From Mycobacterium sp. E3198 (lineage in GTDB: Bacteria > Actinomycetota > Actinomycetes > Mycobacteriales > Mycobacteriaceae): 64,000 nucleotides of DNA. Of this stretch, positions 46,793 through 54,695 are shown piece after piece (the stretch's first letter is position 1; each line of letters begins with the position of its first letter). The DNA lies in the NCBI RefSeq assembly GCF_001667015.1, contig NZ_LZIS01000001.1, positions 1 to 64,000 of the forward strand. Reading direction: 5' to 3'. The notes below the pieces were generated by a model. The model made no database searches and was not told where the DNA came from. It was given only the letters and a program-made list of their open reading frames with translations. Position numbers and translations under genes: made by a program.

Positions 46793-47554
46793 ATGACTTT
46801 CATGACCACACTGCCGAAGAGCCGCATCGTCAGCGACACGGACCTCGCCCGCGCCGCGGCGGCCGGCGATCGCGCCGCGCTGGCCGCGATCTACAACCGC
46901 TACGCCTCCCCGTTGAACGCCTATTGTCTGGGCCTGATGCGCGATCGCCACGCGGCCTCAGATTGCGTGCAGGAGGTCTTCTGCATCGCGACGACAGAGT
47001 TGCCGAAGCTGCGCAACGCGGACAAGCTCAGGCCGTGGCTCTACGCCATTGCCCGTCGCAGCGCGCTACGGGCCCTGTCCGAACGTCGCCGTGAGGCCGC
47101 GTTTGCCGAGCTGCCCGATCACGTGGCGACCGGTCCGGGGCCGTTTACGCTGACGGCCCAAAAGGAACTCCGTCAACTGATCGCCCAGGCGGCCGGCGGA
47201 TTGTCCGAGCGCGACCGCCACGTGCTGGATCTTGCCTACCGACGCGGCGTGACCGGAACCGAGCTCGCGCAACGGCTGGGCATCAGCTACGACTCCACCA
47301 ATAAGCTGCTGCAGCGGCTGCGCGACACCGTCGAACGCTCGCTGGGTGCGCTGTTGGTCGCCAGACATGCTCGCGACAACGGATGTCCCCGGCTCGCCGG
47401 GGAGCTGTCCGGCTGGGACGAGCAATTCACTGTCCTGACGCGTAAACGCGTTGCGCGCCATATCGAATCGTGCACCGTATGCGACGAATACCGCCACAAC
47501 GTCCTCAACGCCGTAGCCCTGCTCGGTGGCGGGGTGCTCGACAAGGTGTCATAG
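46793..47554 (+). CDS. ECF-like sigma factor with C-terminal zinc-finger-like motif
   Basis: This 253-residue protein has sigma region 2 (about 18-85, including NAYCLGLMRDRHAASDCVQE and LRPWLYAIARR) and region 4 (about 140-190, LSERDRHVLDLAYRRGVTGTELAQRLGIS). After region 4 comes an extension of about 60 residues with a putative anti-sigma-like zinc motif H223-x3-C227-x2-C230. This is the pattern usually found at the N-terminus of separate ZAS anti-sigma factors, and none is encoded next to it. The start (ATG 46793, or ATG 46802) is uncertain. It converges on the FHA-HTH gene. Confidence 0.82.
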   Translation: MTFMTTLPKSRIVSDTDLARAAAAGDRAALAAIYNRYASPLNAYCLGLMRDRHAASDCVQEVFCIATTELPKLRNADKLRPWLYAIARRSALRALSERRREAAFAELPDHVATGPGPFTLTAQKELRQLIAQAAGGLSERDRHVLDLAYRRGVTGTELAQRLGISYDSTNKLLQRLRDTVERSLGALLVARHARDNGCPRLAGELSGWDEQFTVLTRKRVARHIESCTVCDEYRHNVLNAVALLGGGVLDKVS

Positions 47555-47566
47555 TCACACGAGCGC

Positions 47567-48193
47567 TCACTTTTGCTGCGTGCGGCGGTCACGCAACATG
47601 GAGCGGTTGACCGCCCCGAGCCGGATGGCCGCGTTGGCCAGCCGGACTCGGCGATCTCCCTCCGTGTTGATGCCGAACTTGTCATACAGGTGTTGCAAAT
47701 GTTGCTTGACGGCTGCCTCCGTAACGAATAGCTCCTGGGCCATCCGACGAACCGATGCGGGCTCGGGGAACGGGTCATCGGAGACGAAGGGGCGGCACAA
47801 GACCTTGAGGACGTCGAGTTCGCGCGGGGTCATGCGGGGCGGTCGCAAGATGGACTTGCCAGTTTCGGTTTCTTGATCGGCCGGTGCTTCGTCAGCGGCC
47901 CTCGTCATCCAGAAAACCAACCGCGAACCGCCGAGCCGCAATTCGTCCCCAGACCGCAGGATCCGTTCGGCGGCGATCTTTTCACCGTTGACGTAGGTGC
48001 CATTGCGGCTACCCAGATCCCGTACGGACCAGGCTTGCCCGAAGTTCTCCAAGACGGCGTGTACCCGTGACACGGTCGTGTCGTGCTCGAGCGACACCGC
48101 ATTGGTCGAGGCCTTGCCGAGAGTCACTCGTTCACCACTCAGCGCGATCAGCTCCCGCCCTGACGGTCTCCACACCTCCAAGTGGGAAGACAT
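47567..48193 (-). CDS. FHA domain and LuxR-like HTH protein
   Basis: This 208-residue protein has an N-terminal FHA phosphothreonine-binding domain (about 15-95; GKASTNAVSLEHDTTVSRVHA and DLGSRNGTYVNG) and a C-terminal winged or LuxR-type helix-turn-helix (about 120-190; MTPRELDVLKVLCR and AQELFVTEAAVKQHLQHLYDKFGI). The FHA domain suggests Ser/Thr protein kinase input and the HTH suggests a DNA-binding response, so it is probably a phospho-controlled transcription regulator. It is convergent with the sigma factor gene, 12 bp between stops, and divergent from the P450 gene at 48421. Confidence 0.83.
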   Translation of the reverse strand: MSSHLEVWRPSGRELIALSGERVTLGKASTNAVSLEHDTTVSRVHAVLENFGQAWSVRDLGSRNGTYVNGEKIAAERILRSGDELRLGGSRLVFWMTRAADEAPADQETETGKSILRPPRMTPRELDVLKVLCRPFVSDDPFPEPASVRRMAQELFVTEAAVKQHLQHLYDKFGINTEGDRRVRLANAAIRLGAVNRSMLRDRRTQQK

Positions 48194-48420
48194 ATTGACC
48201 CCTCCTATCAGGCCAATTCTGACCCTGCCGCTCAGAGCTCACCCCAGTATCGCAAGTCGGCCGGCGCCGAACCGCTCGTCGCCTGACCATCACCCCACCG
48301 ACCTGCGTCGACGGCGCCGCCGCCCCGCGAGATGAGGTAGTCGACTACGCGTGTGATCGGGCCTGGCACCGCCAAGACTTCGTGAGGAAAGTAGTTGCCC
48401 GACGACGCCTGGGGGCCACC
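48194..48420. promoter_or_regulatory. Divergent intergenic region between FHA-HTH and P450 genes
   Basis: A 227-bp gap from which both genes start. I see no obvious palindrome or clear promoter hexamers by eye. A short upstream in-frame stretch (48382-48420) precedes the P450 start and could be an N-terminal extension. Confidence 0.35.
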
Positions 48421-49713
48421 ATGACCATCACGGTTGACGCGCCGATCTGCCCGAACGTCTTCGCGGCCGGGCTGCCCACGTATGACTATGAGCACTGCCA
48501 GAGCCTTGACGAGGCCCACGAGATCATCAGCGCGGCGCGACTCGAGGCGCCGATCGCCATCGGCCCGCACGGGCCGGAGTTGCTGACCTACGAACTGGTG
48601 CGGACCGTGCTGCGCGACCCGCGCTTCCGCGTGCCGCAAGGCATGTTCCTTGCGTCCCAAGGCATCACGAGCGGCCCGTTGTGGGAGCGGGTCGCGACGA
48701 ACCTGATCAGCCTCGACGGGCCCGAGCACCACCGGCTGCGCCGATTGGTGTCCCAAGCCTTCACCCCGCGCGCCACCGCGCGGCTGCGCACGACGATCGT
48801 CGAGGTGATCACCGAGCTGGTGGATCGCCACGCCGCGACGGGGCGCTGCGAGGTGGTCACCGACATCGCCCGCCAATTCCCCGTCCCGATCATCTGCGCG
48901 CTGTTGGGAGCCCCGGCCGGGGATTGGGAGCTGTTCTCGAACTGGACCGACGACATCTTCAAGGCCTTCAGCTGGGACGTTGCGGCCCACCAGCCGGCGA
49001 TCCTGGCGGCGTGGGATGAACTCGACGCTTATATCGACGAGATGGTGGCCCAGCGGCGGCACACGCTGACCGACGACCTGATCTCCGAGCTGATCCGCGC
49101 CGAGGACGACGGCGACCGCCTCAGCGCCGACGACCTGCGGATGCTGGCCGCGGGCCTGCTGATGGCGGGCACCGACACCACCCGCAATCAGCTGGCCGCC
49201 TCGGTGCACGTGCTGGTCGACCACCCCGACCAGTGGGCCCTGCTGGCCGAGCACCCCGAGCTGGCGACCAACGCGGTCGAGGAGACGATGCGGCATTCGC
49301 CGATCGCCGCCGCGACCCTGCGGACCGCCCGCGAGGACGTCGAGATCGCCGGGGTCATGATTCCGGCCGGCACGCTGGTCGTCGCCCACACCGGGTCCGC
49401 GAACCGCGACCCCGCCGTTTTCGACGACCCCGACCGCCTCGACATCACCCGACAGGACGCGCCGCCGATGCAGACGTTCGGCGCCGGCATGCACTACTGC
49501 CTCGGCGCGAACCTGGCCCGACTCGAGCTCGCCGAAGCCCTGGCGGTCATGACGCGGCGCATGCCCAACGCCCGCCGCACCGGCCCCGCCCCGTGGAAGC
49601 CGCTGACCGGAATCGCCGGACCGATCACGCTGCCAATCGAATTCGACACCGAGCCTCGGGTCATGGCATCGACTCAGCAGACTTCATGTGCCGACGAAAT
49701 CCTCGCCTGGTAG
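48421..49713 (+). CDS. Cytochrome P450
   Basis: A 430-residue soluble P450 with heme ligand C360 in FGAGMHYCLG, oxygen-binding I-helix AGTDTTRNQ and K-helix ExxR in EETMRHSP. The F-helix to G-helix region shows no unusual insert. ATG 48421 (MTITVDAPICPN) was chosen, with no strong Shine-Dalgarno visible. No ferredoxin is adjacent, so it must use a donor encoded elsewhere. It precedes the amidohydrolase genes but is separated from them by a 193-bp gap holding a repeat element. Confidence 0.92.
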   Translation: MTITVDAPICPNVFAAGLPTYDYEHCQSLDEAHEIISAARLEAPIAIGPHGPELLTYELVRTVLRDPRFRVPQGMFLASQGITSGPLWERVATNLISLDGPEHHRLRRLVSQAFTPRATARLRTTIVEVITELVDRHAATGRCEVVTDIARQFPVPIICALLGAPAGDWELFSNWTDDIFKAFSWDVAAHQPAILAAWDELDAYIDEMVAQRRHTLTDDLISELIRAEDDGDRLSADDLRMLAAGLLMAGTDTTRNQLAASVHVLVDHPDQWALLAEHPELATNAVEETMRHSPIAAATLRTAREDVEIAGVMIPAGTLVVAHTGSANRDPAVFDDPDRLDITRQDAPPMQTFGAGMHYCLGANLARLELAEALAVMTRRMPNARRTGPAPWKPLTGIAGPITLPIEFDTEPRVMASTQQTSCADEILAW

Positions 49714-49740
49714 CGATCTCGCGGTAGCGGTCTCGATGGA

Positions 49741-49837
49741 TGTGCATTGACGGCTTCGCGTGTGCGCTGGGGGCGGAAGATCCGCGAGATCCGCGCCCTG
49801 GACTCACACGGAAAGCCCAGGCTGCACACTCAATCGC
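49741..49837. repeat. GTGTG-type intergenic repeat, copy B
   Basis: In the same orientation as copy A it shares TGACGGCTTCGCGTGTGC, then a spacer containing two AGATCCGCG repeats (49779-49798), and CTCACACGGAAAGCCCAGGC ending in GCACACTC. It follows the P450 stop and precedes a tandem gene, so it may end the P450 transcript. The family also occurs at 40891-40956 and 60757-60854. Confidence 0.65.
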
Positions 49838-49906
49838 GGCCAACCTTATATTGATTGCATAGATAGCATTGACACGGCCGGAAACCGGCGACCATAGTCG
49901 TCAGGT

Positions 49907-51097
49907 ATGGCGCTGCTGCCAGACCCCGATCCCCGGCGGCGACAGCACATCGTGATCTCGGTCGACGACCACGTCATCGAGCCGCCCGACATGTTCGTGG
50001 GGCGGCTCCCCGCCGCGCTGGCCGAACGCGCCCCGAAGGTGGTCGAGACCGACGACGGACGGCAGGTGTGGCGCTACGAGGGCCGCGAATACCCCAACAT
50101 CGGCCTCAACGCGGTGATCGGCCGGCCGCGCGAGGAATGGAGCATGGAGGCGGCCCGGTTCGACGAAATGCGACCGGGCTGTTGGGATATCGACGCCCGC
50201 ATCGTCGACATGGACCTCGCCGGGATCTGGGCCTCGGTCAACTTCCCGTCGCTGATCGCCGGGTTCGCCGGGACCGTCTTCTGGAAGAGCGACGACCTGG
50301 AGCTGGGCTTGGCCACCCTGCGGGCCTGGAACGACTGGCACCTCGAAGTGTGGGCCGGCAGCTACCCGGAGCGGATCATCCCGCTGCAGCTGCCCTGGCT
50401 CGCCGACCCGCGGCTCGCGCCCGACGAGGTGCGGCGCAACGCCGCGCGTGGCTTCAAGGCGGTGAGCTTTCCCGAGCTGCCCGCCCAATGCGGGCTGCCG
50501 AGCCTGCACAGCGGCGCGTGGGAGCCGTTCTTCGCGGCCTGCGAGGAGACCGGCACGGTGGTGTGTCTGCACACCGGATCCGCGCAGTGGGCGCCAATCC
50601 CCGCCCCGGACACACCCTTTGAGACCATCACCACCCTGTTCCCGGTCAACGGCCTGGTCGCCTGCGCCGACATGCTGTGGTCGGGCATCCCGGTCCGGCA
50701 CCCGAATCTCAACATCACGCTGGCCGAGGGCGGGCTGGGCTGGGCGGCCATGCTGGGCGACCGCGCCGATTACGTGCTGGCGCACTCGGCTTCGGGCCAC
50801 GAGGGCGGCGCGTGGAAAGGCGACCTGCTGCCCAGCGAGGTGCTGCGGCGCAACTTCTGGTTCTGCTCGATCGACGATCCGCACGCGTTCGGCGCGCTCG
50901 ACGCGATCGGGCCCGAGCGCATCCTCGTCGAAAGCGACTACCCGCACGCCGATTCGACCTGGCCCGACACCCAAGAGGTGGTGGCGCGCAACGTCGCCGG
51001 CCTGCCGGCCGAGGACGCGGCCCGCATCACCCACCGCAACGCCGCTCAACTGTTCCGCCACCCCCTGCCGGACGAGGGGTGGCTCGCCTCGGCCTAG
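49907..51097 (+). CDS. Amidohydrolase-2 family metal-dependent hydrolase
   Basis: The 396-residue protein has the amidohydrolase_2 TIM-barrel pattern: an N-terminal SVDDHVIEPP in place of the usual HxH-type entry, the middle VVCLHTGSAQ and the C-terminal VESDYPHADSTWP metal/catalytic segment. Family members include decarboxylases and C-C or C-O hydrolases of aromatic and lipid catabolism. It precedes an amidohydrolase-3 gene by 8 bp and a P450, so it is likely part of one catabolic operon. Start ATG 49907. Confidence 0.85.
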   Translation: MALLPDPDPRRRQHIVISVDDHVIEPPDMFVGRLPAALAERAPKVVETDDGRQVWRYEGREYPNIGLNAVIGRPREEWSMEAARFDEMRPGCWDIDARIVDMDLAGIWASVNFPSLIAGFAGTVFWKSDDLELGLATLRAWNDWHLEVWAGSYPERIIPLQLPWLADPRLAPDEVRRNAARGFKAVSFPELPAQCGLPSLHSGAWEPFFAACEETGTVVCLHTGSAQWAPIPAPDTPFETITTLFPVNGLVACADMLWSGIPVRHPNLNITLAEGGLGWAAMLGDRADYVLAHSASGHEGGAWKGDLLPSEVLRRNFWFCSIDDPHAFGALDAIGPERILVESDYPHADSTWPDTQEVVARNVAGLPAEDAARITHRNAAQLFRHPLPDEGWLASA

Positions 51098-51105
51098 GAG
51101 TCCTC

Positions 51106-52827
51106 ATGCTCGACCTGCTCATCCGTGACGCCCAGATCGTCGACGGCACCGGCGCGCCCGCCCGCCACGGCGACGTCGGCGTCAGCAACGGCCGCATCGT
51201 CGCCGTCGGTGACGTCGACGACACGGCGACGAAAACCATTGACGCCCAGGGCCAGACGCTCGCGCCGGGCTTCGTCGACCTGCACACCCACTACGACGCG
51301 CAGCTGTTCTGGGACCCGACGGCGAGTCCGTCGGTGCAGCACGGCGTCACCACCGTGTTCGGCGGCAACTGCGGTTTCACGCTGGCACCGGCGGACGCCG
51401 AGCAACACGACTACCTCACCCGGATGCTGGCGCGGGTGGAGGGGATGCCGCTCGACGCACTCAAGGCCGGCCTCGACTGGGGCTGGGCGTCGTTCGGTGA
51501 CTGGCTGGGCCGCCTCGAGGGCCGCATCGCCGTCAATGCCGGCTTCCTGGTGGGCCATTCGGCGCTGCGGCTGGCCGCCATGGGCGGAGATGCCGTCGGC
51601 GCCGAGGCCACCCCGGAACAAATCGACACGATGGTCGCGGTGCTGCACGACGCGCTGGCCGCCGGCGGGCTCGGGCTGTCGACGAGCCAGTCGCCCACCC
51701 ACAACGACGGGTCCGGCCAGCCGGTGCCGTCGCGCAGCGCATCAACGCACGAACTCGTCGCGCTGGCGGGGGCTCTCCGCGACCATCCGGGCACCACCCT
51801 CGAGGCGATCATTCCCGGTTGCCTGTCCGGCTTCACCGACGCCGACATCGCGCTGCTCACCGACATGTCGGTGGCCGCCAACCGCCCGCTGAACTGGAAC
51901 CTGCTGGGCGTCTCGGCGGCCAACCCGGCCGGGCACGAAAAGCAGCTGCGCGCATACGAAGCCTCGGCGCGGCGCGGTGGCCGGGTGGTGGCGCTCACGC
52001 TGCCGCAGGCCATGAAGATCCGGCTGTCGTTCCTCTCCGGCTTCGTGCTCGACGGGCTGCCCGGCTGGCGCGACACGATGCACCTGCCGGTGCCGGAACG
52101 GCTTGTCGCCCTTGCCGATCCGCAGGTGCGCCAGCGCCTGGCAGAGGGCGCCGCCTCGAGGGAGGCGGGCATGCTGCGCGGTCTGGCGCAATGGGACCGG
52201 CTGGTCCTCGTCGAGACCTTCGCGCCCGAAAACGCCGACGCCACCGGGCTCAGCGTCGGCGAGGTGGCCGCCGCCCGGGGCCGCGAGCCCTTCGACACGC
52301 TGCTGGACGTCGTGATCGCCGACGAGCTGCGCACCGGCCTGTCGCCGCCGCTGACCGGCGACGACGCCGCCGACTGGAAAATGCGCGCCGAGGTGTGGCG
52401 GCATCCGGGTGCCGTGATCGGCGGCTCCGACGCGGGCGCGCACCTCGACATGATGTGCGGCGCGATCTACACCACGTCGCTGCTGGGCAAGGGGGTGCGC
52501 GAGCACCGGGTGGTGCCGCTCGAGGAGGCCGTCCGGCTGATCACCGACGCGCCGGCCCGTTTCTACGGCCTGACCGAACGCGGCCGCATCCAGCCGGGCT
52601 GGCATGCCGACCTCGTGCTGTTCGACCCGGCGACCGTCGACCACGGACCGGAACGCACGCGCTACGACCTGCCGTCCGGCGCGCCCCGGTTGGTCGCCGA
52701 CGCCCGCGGCATCGCCTCGGTGTGGGTCGGCGGTGTCGAGGTGTGCCGCGACGGCGCCGCCACCGGCGCCCTGCCCGGCACCCTGCTGCGGTCCGGGCGC
52801 GACACCGAGACGGTCACGGCCTCGTGA
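51106..52827 (+). CDS. N-acyl-D-amino-acid deacylase-like amidohydrolase (amidohydrolase-3)
   Basis: This 573-residue protein has the family's N-terminal MLDLLIRDAQIVDGTG, the metal-binding FVDLHTHYDAQLFWDP and the GNCGFTLAP loop. The C-terminal GGSDAGAHLDMM and RGRIQPGWHADLVLFDP motifs are typical of D-aminoacylases and related amidohydrolases. The actual substrate is not predictable, and many mycobacterial members near P450s may not act on D-amino acids. Start ATG 51106, 8 bp after the previous stop; its stop overlaps the downstream P450 start (GTGA). It therefore sits in a three-gene coupled set. Confidence 0.87.
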   Translation: MLDLLIRDAQIVDGTGAPARHGDVGVSNGRIVAVGDVDDTATKTIDAQGQTLAPGFVDLHTHYDAQLFWDPTASPSVQHGVTTVFGGNCGFTLAPADAEQHDYLTRMLARVEGMPLDALKAGLDWGWASFGDWLGRLEGRIAVNAGFLVGHSALRLAAMGGDAVGAEATPEQIDTMVAVLHDALAAGGLGLSTSQSPTHNDGSGQPVPSRSASTHELVALAGALRDHPGTTLEAIIPGCLSGFTDADIALLTDMSVAANRPLNWNLLGVSAANPAGHEKQLRAYEASARRGGRVVALTLPQAMKIRLSFLSGFVLDGLPGWRDTMHLPVPERLVALADPQVRQRLAEGAASREAGMLRGLAQWDRLVLVETFAPENADATGLSVGEVAAARGREPFDTLLDVVIADELRTGLSPPLTGDDAADWKMRAEVWRHPGAVIGGSDAGAHLDMMCGAIYTTSLLGKGVREHRVVPLEEAVRLITDAPARFYGLTERGRIQPGWHADLVLFDPATVDHGPERTRYDLPSGAPRLVADARGIASVWVGGVEVCRDGAATGALPGTLLRSGRDTETVTAS

Positions 52828-54086
52828 CGATCGACGAATTCGACCCCGCCGAATTGCAGGGCGGCCTGCTCATGCAGGTCGAGAACGTGCACGAGCGGCT
52901 GCGCGAGGCGCAGGCCCGCCACCGGGTGATGGTGGGCAATCCCTTCGCCGAGGTCAGCGCCGCGCAGGTCGGCGAGCTGGGCGTCACGGTTCTCGGCTAC
53001 GAGGAGTGCCAGACCGTGCTCACCCACCCGGACACGTTCTCGTCGTCGATCTACGACCAGATCATGGGGCCGGTCATGGGCCGCACCCTGCTCGAGCTCG
53101 AAGGAGCCGAGCATCGGGCCGGCCGGGCGCTGGTGTCGCCGTCGTTCCGCACCGCGCTGCTGGAGCGCTGGCGCGCCGAGCTGGTCGAGGTGGTGGTTCA
53201 CGAGCTCATCGACCGGTTCGCGCCGCGCGGGCGGGCCGAGCTGGCCCGCGAGTTCACCTTCGCATTTCCGGTCCAGGTCATCGCGCGGATCATGGGCCTG
53301 CCGCGGCAGGACTATCCGCGCTTCCAGCGGCTGTCGATCGAGCTGCTCAACGTGGTCTACGACTGGGATCGGGGACTCGCCGCGTCGGTGGAGCTGAAGG
53401 CCTACCTGGCGGAGATCCTCGCCGAGCGGCGGCGCCGCCCGCAGGACGACCTGATCAGCATGTTGGCCGAGTCGGAGATCGACGGCACCCGCCTGACCGA
53501 CGACGAGATCTTCGCGTTCCTGCTGTTGATCCTGCCCGCCGGCGTCGAGACGACCTACCGCGCGTCGGGCAACCTCCTGGTCGCCCTGCTCACCGAGCCC
53601 GCGCCGCCGGCGACGATGCAGAGCGAAGCGATGAGGAGGAGCGGCGCAACTGCACCGCTGTTGGGCCAGCTGCGCGCGGACCGCGGCATGCTGCGCGGCG
53701 CCTTCGAGGAGGCGCTGCGCTGGGAGCCGCCGATCACCACGGTGGTGCGACGGGCGGCCCGCGATTGCGAGCTCGGCGGGGTCGCGATCCCGGCCGGCAC
53801 CACCGTCAGCGTCAGCGTGGCGGCCGCGAACCGGGACCCGGCGCGCTACCCGGAGCCGGATCGTTTCGACCCGACCCGCAAGAACATCGCGCACCTGACG
53901 TTCGGGGGCGGCCCGCACCTGTGCCTGGGCATGCACCTGGCGCGGATGGAGGGCACGGTGGCCATCAACGCGCTGCTCGACCGGCTGCCGGACCTGAGGC
54001 TCGACCCGAGCGCCCCGGCGCCGCACGTCGTCGGCGTGGCGTTCCGCTCGCCGGCGGCGCTGCCGGTCGAGTTCACCGCGGTGTGA
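52824..54086 (+). CDS. Cytochrome P450 with a MIRU-like insertion
   Basis: A 420-residue P450 coupled to the upstream amidohydrolase (4-bp overlap, GTG start at 52824). The heme ligand is C367 in FGGGPHLCLG; the ExxR is in EEALRWEPP. The I-helix reads LPAGVETTYRA. About residues 261-276 (PATMQSEAMRRSGAT region), between the I-helix and the K-helix, are encoded by a repeat resembling a mycobacterial interspersed repetitive unit (53604-53651). The frame continues through it, so the insertion added roughly 15 residues instead of destroying the gene. Whether the enzyme is still active cannot be told. Confidence 0.88.
   Translation: MTIDEFDPAELQGGLLMQVENVHERLREAQARHRVMVGNPFAEVSAAQVGELGVTVLGYEECQTVLTHPDTFSSSIYDQIMGPVMGRTLLELEGAEHRAGRALVSPSFRTALLERWRAELVEVVVHELIDRFAPRGRAELAREFTFAFPVQVIARIMGLPRQDYPRFQRLSIELLNVVYDWDRGLAASVELKAYLAEILAERRRRPQDDLISMLAESEIDGTRLTDDEIFAFLLLILPAGVETTYRASGNLLVALLTEPAPPATMQSEAMRRSGATAPLLGQLRADRGMLRGAFEEALRWEPPITTVVRRAARDCELGGVAIPAGTTVSVSVAAANRDPARYPEPDRFDPTRKNIAHLTFGGGPHLCLGMHLARMEGTVAINALLDRLPDLRLDPSAPAPHVVGVAFRSPAALPVEFTAV
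53604..53651 (+). repeat. MIRU-like interspersed repeat inside a P450 gene
   Basis: The core GACGATGCAGAGCGAAGCG, continuing with ATGAGGAGGAGCGGCGC, matches from memory the core of mycobacterial interspersed repetitive units known from senX3-regX3 and many other loci. Such units are usually intergenic, at gene ends. Here the copy is in frame within coding sequence. The exact ends are approximate, and identity with a known MIRU class needs an alignment. Confidence 0.65.
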
Positions 54087-54092
54087 GCTCGG

Positions 54093-54674
54093 TTATTTCC
54101 GGGCGAGCGCGTGCCAGGCCATGTCGGCGACCGCCTGGCAATAGCGATCGTCGATCGTGGCGTCGGAGTAGAGGGCGCGAACGTTCAACGGCGCCAGGAC
54201 AATCTGCACGGCGGCCAGGGTGTTGACGTCGTCACGCAGATCGCCACGGCTCCTGGCGCGGTCGACGACCTCGCGCACCACGGCAAAGCGGGCCTCCCAC
54301 ACCATCATTCGCGTCTCTTCGTCGTGCGGGCCACGACGGTCCATGACCAGCGCCCGCATGAACGCGCGGCCCGCCGGGCTGTTGATCCGATCGGCCAGCT
54401 TGCGGGCGAGCGCCAGCAGGTCCCCGCGCAGCGAGCCGGTGTCGGCTATCGAACTGTAGGCCTCCGCATCGGCCAGGGCCGCGGCAACGATGAGTCGCTG
54501 CCGGGTGCCCCAAAAACGGTGGATCATCGCGGGATCGAGGTGATGGCGCTCCGCCAAGGCCTCGATGCTGAACCGCTCGACACCCCAGCGGGACAGCTCG
54601 TCGAGCGCCGCCGCCATCACCCGCGCACGTACGTCGGCGGGAACAGATTCGTCGGGTGGTTGAGACGGCTGCAT
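54093..54674 (-). CDS. TetR family transcriptional regulator
   Basis: This 193-residue protein has an N-terminal TetR DNA-binding domain (about 15-65; VMAAALDELSRWGVERFSIEALAERHHL with HRFWGTRQRL) and a ligand-binding C-terminal domain. It converges on the amidohydrolase-P450 genes (6 bp between stops), so it is a candidate, though not proven, regulator of that set. Start ATG 54674. The inducer is unknown. Confidence 0.87.
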   Translation of the reverse strand: MQPSQPPDESVPADVRARVMAAALDELSRWGVERFSIEALAERHHLDPAMIHRFWGTRQRLIVAAALADAEAYSSIADTGSLRGDLLALARKLADRINSPAGRAFMRALVMDRRGPHDEETRMMVWEARFAVVREVVDRARSRGDLRDDVNTLAAVQIVLAPLNVRALYSDATIDDRYCQAVADMAWHALARK

Positions 54675-54695
54675 CGATGGCCCCCTTTTGCCCGC

